Assembly: GCA_963931865.1 (NCBI GenBank) | Contig: OZ007508.1 | Span: forward strand, 377,001 to 441,000 | Length of the DNA: 64,000 bases | Origin: Axinella damicornis | Taxonomy: Eukaryota > Porifera > Demospongiae > Axinellida > Axinellidae | Direction of reading: 5' to 3' | Program-made: the position numbers and the translations under genes | Shown: positions 51,095-63,664 of the stretch, in pieces | How positions within the stretch are numbered: the stretch's first letter is position 1 | How the letters are laid out: the number at the start of each line of letters is the position of its first letter | The notes under the pieces: generated by a model | What the model was told of the DNA's origin: nothing | What the model saw: the letters and a program-made list of their open reading frames with translations, nothing else | Database searches by the model: none

Positions 51095-54000
51095 CTACGA
51101 GTTCCTCTTCTGTGAGATGTTGATTTTGTCTCCAAGGCTCAGTGCCATGCCCTGCAGAGGGAGAGAGGCAAGGAGGGAGATGGTGGGAGAGGAGGGAGAT
51201 GGTGGGAGGGGAGGGAGATGGAGGGGGAGGGAGGGAGACAGACAGAGGTGGGGAGACGGGGATGGGAGGGAGATGACGGACCAGGAAGAGGGAAGGACAG
51301 GAGGAAGAATTAAGGGATCTCTGCACACTTAAGGACAGCACAAGCCATGGCCATAAAATCTACCTACACTTGTTTGTTGATCTATATCTGCATTGGAATT
51401 GGACGAAACTGAAAACAAATAGCATATTCTTGTTACTGAATGATTGGAGATTCTTGTGAGTATCATTTTGGCCACACCCCTCCCTCACGTGAGACACAGG
51501 ATCCGCTTTGTCCCATGCATTAAGGAAGATTCTCAACTCGGAAAGGAAAACGTCCTTGACAGCGAAAGTTTTAACGCTAAGGACGTTCTTTAGGTTGATT
51601 ATTAGCTTTCTATCCTGTGGATTTTTTTCCCTACCTCGCATAAGCGGAGTAATCGGTGGTTATCCTTCGCTTCACCCCGCCCACAAGGAGAATTCTGAAC
51701 TGCCACGGGAAGGCACGAGGCATTTCAACAAACCCACGGGCTGAATCGATAGGCGAGGATGCACCTTCAAACAGTGAGACGGTCTTGAAGCATAGGGAGG
51801 AGGTTTTCCTTTCCGAGTCAAGCCGTTTTGTGTGCTCGTCAGTCGTCCGCCATTACCTATTGTCCTGGTCAGACTCGTAATGAAATTAAGTCACATGCAT
51901 GTCACGCGTTGCCGTGTGATCGCGAGACGTTTGTGCGGCGCAAAACAGACAACTAACTTTACGTGTAAAGCAGAACAGCGTGAAGAAGCTATCTAGAGAT
52001 GCGGAGAGCCTATGGCAGCAGTGACCAACACTGGAGCAAGCGTTGACAGCTAGCAGTCCGTTTATTCTTCTTGTAGGAGGATCATGTGATGACCTTTCAC
52101 AGCATCTGATTATCTACTTAGCCAACCGCATGTGAAGCCATAATAAACTAGAGCTCTGCAGAGCACATACCCCGTGCGCACTGTGCTGCAGTGCATTGGT
52201 AGTAGTTGTGGCCCATAGATGATTATACGACTTGGCAACACTAGACTAGCCGGCAACTGCTTAGCTTAATCACATCAATCACTTTGTAGTAGGCTAGCTA
52301 CAACTAAAGGTAAATTGTTCAGCTTTAGATTCATGCACGTGCTTGGGTAGAGGTTGACGTACATGTAAGAGAATTCACTGTTAAAATTGTTGATTTGCAT
52401 GCTTATCAGGGCGCCAGCTGTTTTGAACTGGGGCGGCAGTCGTAATCGATGGCAACGTGGAAGGGGTTGGCCGGAGGTGCTTTGCGTCTCAGCAATTTTT
52501 CACGTGTTTTTTTAGCGCTCAGGAAGCGCTCTCATAGCGATGGTAGAGTGCTGACCATGAGAATCGAAGTACATACGTATCTAGGCTTGAAGGTATTGCC
52601 ATTTTGTAAAGAGGGCCCCTATGGCGCCGGCCCTGCTTATCCCATGTGCAAATGAAACTACGTAATTAGAATGCGCTATGCACAAGATAGTCTGGTTCCC
52701 AGACCCACCCGAGTGGATCTGGGAACCAGTCTATGCACGAGCCTGAGTGAGTACGTACAAGTGCAGGACATGGAACAGTTGTTGTCATCAGAATGTGACT
52801 GCATGACCACAGCACAATGTCAGGCCACAGAATGACACCAAAAGTACGTACCTACACACAGTCTCGTTCCCAGGCCCGAGATGGTGAACGAGGCTACTGG
52901 GAACGAGGCTACTACACACATAGCTAATCAAGTGGAATACAAGAAGTGTGAGTCAGGGTAGCATGTACAGATCTGAGGTCAGCGAATGGGTAAGGTAGCT
53001 AGGTCCACAAGCGGGTCACCATCTTTGCTGCTGCCACCGAGGAGGTAGCTACTGTATATAGCTAGAGAGGTCACTGCCTGTTCATGGTTCGCCCATCGCT
53101 CTAGCCAATGAATAGCTAGCTAGCTAGCTACCGGCACATATTCACCGTGTTAGGGGCAGGTTCAACCGAGGGTTCAACTCTCGTCCCAGGTACTCCCACT
53201 GCAGTTTTCTTCCAGAAACCAGTCTGCCATGGTGCCATTACATGCATTATCGGAGTGGAAAAAAGCTATATTTATTTCGAATTGAAGCGCACTTTAGTTG
53301 CAGACCGTAAAAATGGCCGATGTTTAATAAGAAAGAGCTGGAGTATGCAACGAATTCAAGCGGTATGGTAGCTATCAGGTACACAAACGCTTTTTAATTT
53401 TCTACTGCAACCTTTTGGTCGGGTTTAGCAATTGTCTACAATGTACATTGCGAGATTTCAATTTTTTCTGGCTGACAGACAGACGACAGACGACTGACGG
53501 ACAAAACCGATTGCTTAACCCGCTTCGCGCATGCGCGCACGGGGTAATGAAAACTTAGAAGGGTTGCTTGTAGTAAGCAGAACTGTCCTTAACTGCACAG
53601 AGATGTCACATCTTGGAACTGATGGAGGGATTCAGGATGCAAAGACCTGGATGATGAAAAGCTCATATCGGCTGCACGTCCCTCCCCAACCCACATCACA
53701 TCTTCCACACGCACGTCTCCCCTCCTAACCCTGCCCACCAGCGATCCCCACCTGTGTCTTGGCCCTGATGCGAATGTGTCCCTGTACAGGGACCTCTGGG
53801 GGACTTCCAACAGGTTTCTCAATGCTGAGGTTGGCCAGTGCGTCCTCTCCAAAGATACTGCGAGCATAGAGGTTGGCTGCCAGGAAGCCACAATCTCCCA
53901 TCAGTGCCTGGGAAGGAGGGGAGGGATGAGGGTGGGAGGAGTCCGGGGGGGGGGGGGGGGGGGGGGGGCAAATGAAACTGTATGCACCTGTTTAGGAGTG

Positions 54001-55324
54001 AGACACCTCATGTTGGTACTCTTGAGAAGATGCTCCAGATACCCGTTCAGATCTGGGATGTTTGTGTTCACAGTGATCTGGGAGGGGGAGAGAAGGAATG
54101 GAGGAGGGAGAGAAAGGGAAGCAGAGAGGGAGGGTGGAGGACAGGAGGGGGAAGGGAGGGAGGGAGGGAGGGAGGGAGGGAGGGAGGGAGGGAGGAGAGG
54201 GAATTACGTAGGATGGGAGGGAAGGGGAAGAGAGGGAGGGATGAATGAAGGAATGTTTGCATAACCTACATGTACACATGCACAGCCAGTAAACCAGCAT
54301 TTTCTGTTTCCCTATTCTCCCACTCAAACTCCACCCACATCAATATTCCATGCTACCTTATTCTCCCACTCAAACTCCGCCCACATCTTCCTGAACTCGG
54401 CATCAGTGCACATTGCCGGCTGGATGTAGTCCATGATGTCAATGTGGACGTTGTTCAGCACGACACAGTTGCGGTCAGAAGTCAAACCAACAATGTCGTA
54501 CACTGTGTGTGTGTGGAGGGGGGAGGAGAGAGGAGAGGGGAGGGACGGGAGGGAGAGGAGGTGAGGGGAGGAAGGGTGGAGGCTGGTGTTACATTATGCT
54601 GGTGACAAGAGCTATCTGCAGTTTGGCCTCATAACACTCACTCACAAAAGAGAGAGCTAACACAAACTCACCAATATTTCCAAAAATGATTCCATTTTCT
54701 GTTGAAGACACTTTGATACTTGCCTGTGGGAAGAAGTGACGAATCAGAACCACTCAGTTGATCATGTGACTGTCACTTACTGCCCTACCTTAATGTTTAC
54801 AAAGTCATGTGGCCCCACAGTGCAAGGTGTTGGCTTCTCCACAAGCTTGAGATCCCCTGAAAAGACCAATTAATGCATAAAGCACTTCTCGGTGAGAGGG
54901 AGGGGGAGAGGGTATGAGGAGAAAGGGGAGGGAGAGGGTGTGGGAGGGAGGAATCAGGGTGAGGAGGGGAAGGAGAGAGAGGGACGTACCGAGGGTGGCC
55001 AGTTCGAGGGTAAGTCCCTGTAGTGTATCAGGTGTCTGGTTCACGATCAGCACATCCAGGACGATGTCGTACTGGTTCACGTTCACGTACGCCTCAGCGT
55101 AGACCGGGTCCGAGAATCCGGTCAGCTGGATCACCTTGCTCAGCTGCGTTGATGATTTCTGCTCCTTGCGCTGCGCCCCCATTGCCCCAGTTGCCGTGAG
55201 TAGGCCAACATCGTACTTATTCTCCCCGACCTCATCGCGCTGCCCTGCCAGTTGAAGGAATGGGATGACGTCGTCTGCATGCACTGTGACCACACCTTCC
55301 TTGCTCTGTGTGAGGGACGTGACG

Positions 55325-55370
<46 letters not shown>

Positions 55371-55683
55371 GCGTGTGCGTGTGTGCACGTGTGTGTGTGC
55401 AGGGGGTAGCCACGGTCATAGCCAAGTTCCACCCCCACATGATCACTCACAAGAGTACAACTGTACGGTATGTCCACAAAACTCACCTTCTTCTCCTTCT
55501 GCTGCTCCTGTTCCCGGAGAGTGAGCATGGTGGCGAGGACCTCGCGTGATCGCTCCCCAAACACCGTGCCCATCAGGTCTGTGCGCTCTGAGAGGACACG
55601 TAGACAGACAGACAGACGCTCCGAGTCATCCTCTGTTATGGGCTGTGGTGTGTGTGTGTGTGTGGATGACGAGTGTGAGTATG

Positions 55684-55723
<40 letters not shown>

Positions 55724-58700
55724 AGTGTGAGTATGATGGAGTGTGTGAGTGTAATGATGATGTCTGATGTCAGGGTGATACTCATGCTCAGAATATGCAT
55801 TTGTGCATCATGAACACAACTGGCTGGTGTGGGTGTGAGGGTGTGGGATGTGAGGTCAAAGGAGTGTGCGGGTGTGGTGTGGAGTGTGCGGGTGTGGTGT
55901 GTGGGTGTGGAGTGTGTGGGTGTGGTGTGAGGGTGATGAGTGTGTGGGTGTGGAGTGTGAGGGTGGGGATGAGGGTATGGGTGTGAGGGTGATGATCATC
56001 GAGTGTGTGAGTGTGAAGGTGTACGGGCAGGTGTGAGGACAGGTATGTTCACTTCACGTGCCAAAACTGGCATAATTTGGAAACCATTTTCTATCGGCAC
56101 ATTTTGACATGCCAATTAAGCCAAATATGGCAGACACAGCTGTTCTGTAGGGTGCTATTTCTGCCAAAAATGGAACAACAAAACAAAATTGGCAGAAAAA
56201 GCACTCCTGGTGAGCGACAACAGCACGCAAGGATTAGCCTCATTCCTAGGCCGCATTTTCTCTCCTCCCACGCGGCCTGGGAACGAGGCTAACCAAGGAA
56301 CTAAAAGGGACTTTTAATATTTTTGGCAAAAATCGCACTTGACCAAAGGGTTTTGGGTCAAATTCAACCTACAGCAAAATAGACATCATTGGAAAGCTCC
56401 ATTCATGGTACACATCCCAGCTTCGTATCCCCAAGATACCTAGCATATTAGTCTGCTGTAACTGCCTGCATAATCCCAGGCCTTCAACACCACCAGTTTT
56501 TGATCACTTAATTACAGTATTTAACAGTATTTTTGCATACTGTAAACGTTCAAACTGGAGGTGTAGGCGGCCTGGGAAGAGGCTATGCATGCAGGATGCC
56601 CTCCACAACAAGTTGCAGCTAGACGTACAGTGTCAAGACTTGATCCTTGCTGACTTCACTGTGTAACATCAGTTGAAGGCTCTTTCATGCTGATCACAAT
56701 GGTACTGTAGAATCCTCAGCTTCGTATCTTGTTGAAACGCATGGATATAAGTCTTTCTTCAAACAATGGATATACGGAGTAGTGATTATGCCAGCTAAGT
56801 ACTACGCTAGCTATCTTGGGCTAGGAATGAGATACGAAGCTGGGATTCGCACCATTGCGATCAGCATGAATGGAGCATTCCAATGATGTCCGTTTTGCTG
56901 TCTGTTGAATTTTGACCCAAAATCATGAAAAACCATGGATTATATAGCCTTTGGTCGAGGTCGATTTTTGACAAATATGTGACCGAGATGAAAAGTCACA
57001 TTAAGAACATCATTTGAAAGCTCTCTTCATGCTGACCACAATGGCACAATCCTCAACTTCATATCTCAGTCACAATTCTAAAGTTGGCATGTCAAAATTC
57101 ATAATTGGTAGACCAATTTTGGCACAAAAACATATGGGTGATGGGGTGTGTGAGGGTGAGGATGATGGAGTGTGTGAGGGGCCGGGGGAGTGTGAAGGTG
57201 AGGATGATGGTGCGTGTCGGTGTGAGGGTGGCAGAGTGTGAGGGTGAGGGCTGTGAGAGCGCCAACCTTCTTGGGGATCCCAGACTTCCCGAGGTGCAGG
57301 ATGCTGGCTATCATCAACATGGCCTCCGCACAAAAGGCCTACAGTTTCAGACATACAGTACCATGTAATCTCAATCTCATAGTGCTTTAGCATACAGTAG
57401 CATACAGTACCATGTAATCTCAATCTCATAGTGCTTTAGCATACAGTAGCATACAGTACCATGTAATCTCAATCTCATAGTGCTTTAGCATACAGTAGCG
57501 TACATGTACAGGGGTGTACATTGTACATGCAGGGTTTATTTATGAAAATATCAATATCACGGGGGGGAACAGAACATGAGAACGTTTGGTGGGGGGGGGG
57601 GGGGGGGGGGCATGTGCATACCACAAGGCATAGGCTCTCAAGAACAGCAGAACTCTCAAAGAATGGGGATAGGAGGCAGCCACTCACGTTCTTGCTCTGA
57701 GGCTCGGCCACCTGGTGGAGGTAGCGTATGGCCAGCTTGGTGAGGGTAGAGCCAAGGGCAGCTGCAACAAAGAACTGACCCTCCAGGAAATAGCCACGCA
57801 GTGGAGGGCTGGGGAAGACAGGAAGTGAGGTCGTGTCATGGTGGGCATTACTTGGAATCAATCCCTTGTGCTGGGCGTTATTTAGAATCACTCAGTAATT
57901 TCAAAGACTCACATCTTCTCCTCCTTCTGCACAGGGGCAGCGGTGAAGGCACTCTGGGTGGCGTAGGTCCCGTGGGCGGTCACCAGCTGGGCACTGGAGG
58001 GACGTTTCTCCTCTGAGAGAGAGGGACGAGGAAGCAGAGAGGGAGGGAAAGGAGAGAGAAGGCAGTGTGGAGGGAGGAATGAATGGAGGGAAGGAGGGAG
58101 GTGAGTTTTACAGAGGCTATACACAATGTACGTGTATAGAGAGTTTTCATTGCTAAAATTATTAGTAAAGTTTGTATGCCGGTGGTATGCCGGTGGTATA
58201 CCGCAGGTCCTCACCTCCCTCATTCTCGGTCCCCTCCTCCCCGGCCGCCTTCCTCAGCTCAGCATCCACTATGGGAATCTGGACATGAAATTACACCTGC
58301 GGTGAGCTTCAATCATGGAATCAAACATTTCCACACGTCACTAAAGTGATCGAGTTCAAGTCTATAGCCTAATGTACATGTACATTAGAGTGAGAGTTTC
58401 CAACCTCTCCGATGGCTGTTCGCACTTCCTGTATGACACGAGAGATGTCTTCAACACTGGTACAGTACTCTCCCAGGATCCACAGCGTAGCACGATGGAT
58501 GCTGGGGGGAAGGAGGATGCTTGATTGGACATGCCATTAACTTCACAGATCATTGTTTAATTTGACTAACTTGATGGATTTGATTTGTCCGAAGACCTCC
58601 AGTAGTTTTGCCACAACATTGGCTTTCAGTTGAGGATAGCGCTGGATGGCCTCGCGGACAAACACCAGGACGTCATCCGCCGTAGCCTCATCACTGTCTG

Positions 58701-60078
58701 ATAGAAACTCAAGGAGCTGTGAGGAGAAGCAGGGGGGAGAGAGGGAGGAGGGAGGGAGAAGGAGAGGGAGGGAGGGAGGAGAGAGGGAGAAGGAGGGAGG
58801 AGGGAGGGAGAGAAGGAGGGAGAAAACGGATAAAGACATATTGAAGTTAGCAGTTTAACATGTGTTCTGACACTGATGTCTCACCAGAGGGACCACGGCA
58901 GGGGCAACGCTGGCAAATCGAATGCTGCAGGAGTGGAGGGTCTTCACGAGACTTTGTCGGTAGCCGGCCACGTCCCCAATCTCGTTCTCCCCTCCCCCAT
59001 TGCTTGTGTTAGCCACCTCCTTCTTCAGCACCATCACCACCTGTAGGAGATCATGTGAGGTCATGTGATCTTGTGAATGGCATCAACAAGTAGCTCAAAA
59101 TAATAATCTGCCTGCAGCTGCACCACGCCCCACCCACACCCCACCCACACCCCACCCACACCCCACCCACGCCCCACCCACACCCCACCCACGCCCCACC
59201 CACACCCCACCCACACCCCACCCACGCCCCACCCACACCCCACCCCTACACATATGTACCCCTCACCACCCACACACACACACAGGCACACACACACGCA
59301 CTCTCTCCCTACCTCCTCCACATTCCTGGAGTTGATGAGGTCCAGAATGAGGGACAGGGTTTTCTTTCGGACCTCCAGGTCAGGGGAGGAGAGCACTCGA
59401 AGAAGATCCATCACCAGATCCTGCGGAGGGACGGAAGAGTGTCACCTCATCCAATAGACGAGAGATGTATCACATGATGTCACATGTCCTGTCACATGAC
59501 CTCACCTGGAGGACCTTCTCATGGGCAGGCACCTCCTTGAGGGCGATCAGACGGTCCAACACAATCAGCTTCACATTGTTGTCGCTTTCCTTCACAATCA
59601 GCTCAATGTAGCATTGCGATGCAGCCTGGGGGGAGGGGAGAGGGGGGGACGGAGGGGAGGAGGGGAAGGGAGGGGGAGGGAAGGAGTTGCTTACACACAC
59701 ACCCATCCCAAAGTCATCTTCGTTCCTCTCGGTTCAATTCTTGGGGTGTTGGGTTAACTGATGCTTACTCAGGATTTGGGATGAAGTGTGTGTGTGTGTG
59801 TGTGTGGGGGGGGGGGGGGGGAGGGGGGAATGAGAGAGGGCATGTACCTTGATGGCAGTGGGCGTGGAGGAGAGCGTGATGAGGGTCCCGGCAGCCTCGT
59901 AGCGCACGGCCAGGGAGGAGGAGTTGAGGAGGTTGTAGATGCAGCGAATGAAGCGGGACCTCTCCATGGGATTAGCGTGACACACCTGGGGATCAACAAT
60001 GGCATACTCCAATTAAAGCACACAACAAGCAATGAAACTTCAGTAGGTGTTGGCTGATTTTGAATTTGTGATATTCCG

Positions 60079-60153
<75 letters not shown>

Positions 60154-60514
60154 ACACACCTTGTACACGAGCTCCACGATGACGAGCTGCAGGATGTCGT
60201 TGAACTCGTGCACCTGGTCTATGCAGGAGGTGAGGTACTCCAGCGCACGCTCCTGAAAAAGAACCAGTCCATGTCACAGTTCAGGTGTTAGTGTACATGT
60301 ACTCAAAGTGCAACCATACAGAACACATGTACACTATGACATGCTGACCATCCCACCTTCTACATGTACCCCCTCCTACACATGTACATGCATTCCCTCC
60401 CCCAACCCTGTTCACATGTCATGAAGGTGTTCCTCTTGCAGGAGGCATCTTGCTCCCCCCCCACTCTTCCCCTCCCCCCCCTCTCCTTCCCCCCCTCCCC
60501 CCTCCCACTCCTCC

Positions 60515-60547
<33 letters not shown>

Positions 60548-63500
60548 ACCTCCTCTCTCCCTCATACCCTGTCCACATGTATCAGCATCATGAAGGCGTT
60601 CCTCTTGCAGGAGGCATCCTGCTCTCCCTCCAGGTAGCTGTGGATCAGCTCCGGGGCATCCGGGATCAGGGAGTCAAAGTTCCTGCAGGTGTGTGGGGAG
60701 GGAGTATGGGGATGGGTCGTTGCATGTGTGTGTGTGAGTGTGTGTGTATGTGTGTGTGTGTGTGTGTGTGTGTCGGGGCGGGCGTGTGTCGGGGCATGTG
60801 TGTGTGTGTCGGGGGGGGGGGGGGGGCTTAGCTCACCCTTCATAATCACATGTACATGTACTATCCTGAAACCAAATACATGGGTGTACATGCAACAGGT
60901 GAACTCACTATCTACACCTGTACAAACACTGACTCCTGTGTCTATGTGAAGGTATGAGGGGGTGTGTGTGTGTGTATGTGTGTGTGTGTGAGAGAGAGAG
61001 AAAGAGAGAGAGAGGAGAGACAGACCAAGATCTCCGGCATACCTGTAAATGGTGTAGATGGCTAGGACAGCGTTCCTCCGTACGTAGGCATGGCGGTGTT
61101 CAAGGCAGGCTCGGATGGCCGGCATGAGGGGTTCCAGGAGCTCCGGTTCCTTTAGCTTGCACAGGAACCTCAGGGTGGACCCACGGATGAACTCATTGGG
61201 GTGTTGCAGGTCCTGGGAGGGAGGGAGGGATGGAGGGAGGGAGGGAGGGAGGGAGGGAGGGAGGGAGGGAGATGACATCCGTTCAACCACACGTATGTAC
61301 ATGCAGAACAATGCTACTATATACTGAAGAGACAAATGAGTATCCACACCGAAAAAACCAATCCCTCCTTCCCTTCATCCTCCTCCTCCCTTCTCATTTC
61401 TACAACTGTAGTATACATGTACCAGACAGCCAGATGAAACAAACCCCCCCCCCCCCCCCCCCCCCCCCTTCCTCTTACCTTCCGGTAGGCGTCGCACACC
61501 AAGATCATCTCGTGGAGTAGCTTCCCATCTGGAGAAGTCTTCGGCCATATCTCCCAGAAGATCAGCAACAGCTTCTTGATCTGATGGTCGTTGCACGGCA
61601 ACACAAACCGGATGATGGTCATGAGCAGGCCGGGAAGGCGCTCACCGTTCAGCACCAGCTGAATTACTTTCTTCAGCGCTGCCGCCTTGCCACGATTGTC
61701 ACCATGCTCTGATGTGTGTGTGTGTGTGTGTGTGTGTGTACAGGTGTGTGTGTGTGTGTGTGTGTGTGTACAGGTGTGTGTGTGTGTGTACAGGTGTGTG
61801 TGTGTGTACAGGTGTGTGTGTGTGTGTACAGGTGTGTGTGTGTGTGTACAGGTGTGTGTGTGTACAGGTGTGTGTGTGTGTACAGGTGTGTGTGTACAGG
61901 TGTGTGTGTGTGTGTGTACAGGTGTGTGTGTGTGTGTACAGGTGTGTGTGTGTGTACAGGTGTGTGTGTGTGTGTACAGGTGTGTGTGTGTGTGTACAGG
62001 TGTGTGTGTGTGTGTGTGTACAGGTGTGTGTGTGTGTGTACAGGTGTGTGTGTGTGTGTGTGTACAGGTGTGTGTGTGTGTGTACAGGTGTGTGTGTACA
62101 GGTGTGTGTGTGTGTGTACAGGAGTGTGTGTACAGGTGTGTGTGTGTGTACAGGTGTGTGTGTGTGTGTGTACAGGTATTGTGGTATTAGATTCCAGTTT
62201 TGCAAAATGCCCTTTCAACAGCTTTCCAGAAAGTATCAGTCACTTCATTAACTTGTATATACATGTACATGTACCTTATATAAATTGTGACCAGAATTGA
62301 CAAAAGGGACAACTTCGCCTACTTTGAAATGTGCATGCGTAATCTAACTATTACTATTCGAGGGTGGCCACTAATCAAAGGCGGCGTTTACTAAACTCAG
62401 CATAAACAAGGAAGCGAGGAAACGGATTGGAGCACCGTGTATGCACAAAGAAGTTGTTTTGCTTCAGCCCTGGGCTGTGCGGTACCGTTATAATCATCCC
62501 AAGAAAACGGTAGGAAACGCCAAAGCCATTACTGTGACAAAAGATTTCGCCGGTCACACGTCGCTCGCCCCCATGCCTCTACCTCTGAAAATGCCAAATG
62601 CTTAGACAGCTCTTGGGGAATATGACCAACAATCAGTTCTCCTCTCTTCACGCTAACAGCGAAAGCGCTTCGAGCGATCGCCGACTGTTCGAATACTAGC
62701 CGCGGCTACTAAACAAGGGCAGCATTTATTTCGTTCAGCCCTTCTGGAGGTGCGGCTTTTATTCGAGGGTGGTCACTAATCAAGTGTGGCGCTTGATCGT
62801 GGAAATACGGTATGTACAGTGTACTGTAGGATACTGTTACAAAGAGGTTCTCAGTTGGCTGTCAACGGTAGTATATGAATTACTACTCATCGTCCCAACC
62901 ATCAATAGATTTGTCAACACTGAAATAAATCAGTTTATCAAAATCCAACCCTCCTCCGCACCTAGGTTCGAGGCTATTGTAGAGTTCGAGGTTCAGTATA
63001 TTTAGATTTAGTAGATATGGTACGAAGGTCGTGCATCACTAGTCCAACCCCCAGAACATCCCACATCCATTACACACATACAAACACACAATTAAAATCT
63101 TAATACAATGATAAAGTTGCTGGAACGACGCTACCACATATGTTGATAAAAGGTATACCACAATTTCCAGGAGCGCATGAGCCGCCGAAGGCAGCGAAGT
63201 ATAGCGTTGAACTAGTATAGACAATTAAGTTGTAATCCCTCACACCTTACGGCCATACCTTCTATGGAAGACCTTGCGGTACGTACCGCACAAACGCCAA
63301 TTTGTTTTTCACACTTTTACGTAATGGCCTCTTGCCGTATAAGCTAGGTAAAAGTTTGGGACGTGTAAAGGACTACTACTTCGGCTAGGACACACATGCC
63401 GAGTTCAACTCTCCTTTGCCACCTTCGGTGGCTCATGTGCTCCTGGTATTGCCACGGATACTAGAATGTACTAACATGCCGCTCTCAGCTAAATGCCATT

Positions 63501-63664
63501 GTGCTCTCCTACACAGGATGGTTATAATTTGCTAAACCATGCGGTAGTGTGCTTTATTTAGAACAGGAGATCTCACCAAGATCGTGTCTCAACTGTTGCT
63601 CGTTGGGTATCTCCGTCTCTGTGGGGTTGTTGATCAACGTGTAGCAGGGCTGCTCCGCCGCCAT
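51095..63664 (-). CDS. COPB1: Coatomer subunit beta (COPI coat), complete, 23 exons
   Basis: Beta-COP is part of the COPI coat that forms Golgi and Golgi-to-ER vesicles. Exons (5' to 3', high to low): 63664-63577, 61708-61479, 61212-61043, 60682-60568, 60252-60160, 59985-59848, 59625-59506, 59420-59313, 59040-58885, 58716-58571, 58501-58405, 58278-58215, 58012-57913, 57808-57688, 57338-57267, 55642-55487, 55305-54990, 54856-54789, 54723-54672, 54502-54357, 54077-53988, 53907-53752, 51151-51095. All phases agree and give 952 residues (human 953). Start [16 protein letters not shown]-like N-terminal repeats with [37 protein letters not shown] and [10 protein letters not shown]; a variable linker near EEGTENEG; appendage region with [32 protein letters not shown] and [10 protein letters not shown]; end [11 protein letters not shown]. 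No missing key segment. Housekeeping gene, intact. Confidence 0.96.
51153..53751 (-). other. Last COPB1 intron, 2.6 kb
   Basis: Starts with a purine/pyrimidine tract (51150-51300). It holds a fold-back element at 52688-52733 (TAGTCTGGTTCCCAGACC / GGGAACCAGTCTA with flanks TGCACAAGA and TGCACGAGC). A dispersed block near 52740-52860 is shared with 40400-40500 (ACCACAGCACAAT-TCAGGCC), and another fold-back lies near 52862-52912. No gene seen. Confidence 0.7.
53944..53968 (+). repeat. Poly-G tract
   Basis: About 25 G residues between COPB1 exons 21 and 22 (poly-C on the coding strand). Confidence 0.9.
55326..55410 (+). repeat. (TG)n microsatellite at a COPB1 acceptor
   Basis: On the coding strand (AC)n immediately before the exon at 55305, giving a weak polypyrimidine tract. 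Another tract is at 55650-55722. Confidence 0.9.
56050..57125. repeat. Two family D copies in inverted orientation
   Basis: 56050-56480 is in the same orientation as the copies at 4190 and 28370 (CCAAAGGGTTTTGGGTC, ATTGGAAAGCTCCATTCATG). 56820-57120 is inverted (CATGAATGGAGCATTCCAAT, CATGGATTATATAGCCTTTG, CATCATTTGAAAGCTCTC). A small fold-back MITE interrupts the first at 56235-56292. All lie in the COPB1 intron between exons 15 and 16. Confidence 0.75.
57354..57495 (+). repeat. 49-bp tandem repeat, about 3 copies
   Basis: Unit includes AGCATACAGTAGCATACAGT plus ACCATGTAATCTCAATCTCA, in the intron upstream of COPB1 exon 15. Confidence 0.85.
59120..59250 (+). repeat. CCCACACCCCAC-type tandem repeat
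   Basis: Short units of CACCCCACCCA with CACG variants between COPB1 exons 8 and 9. Confidence 0.85.
60418..60462 (-). pseudogene. COPB1: Decayed duplicate of part of COPB1 exon 4
   Basis: On the minus strand this reads [13 protein letters not shown], a copy of [13 protein letters not shown] from exon 4 (60568-60682), then loses similarity. It lies in the intron immediately downstream of the exon, separated by a poly-C/pyrimidine tract. It has no splice signals and no full frame. Confidence 0.8.
60515..60548 (+). repeat. Poly-C tract
   Basis: About 30 C residues between COPB1 exon 4 and its partial duplicate. A similar poly-C tract is at 61443-61469. Confidence 0.9.
61715..62176 (+). repeat. 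(TG)nTACAGG minisatellite, about 460 bp
   Basis: Runs of TG of variable length separated by TACAGG. On the COPB1 coding strand this is (CA)n with CCTGTA, directly before exon 2. Frames open on both strands are artefacts of the repeat. Confidence 0.95.
62984..63113 (+). repeat. Tail of dispersed element family C, copy 4
   Basis: GAGGTTCAGTATATTTA, GTACGAAGGTCGTGCATCAC, GAACATCCCACATCCATTAC and ATTAAAATCTTAATACAATG match the right end of the copies at 13070-13185 and 49640-49890. COPB1 intron 1. Confidence 0.75.

Noticed and set aside
61673..62300. Cys/Val-rich frames of 160-190 codons
   Set aside because: Translations of a (TG)nTACAGG repeat in COPB1 intron 1.
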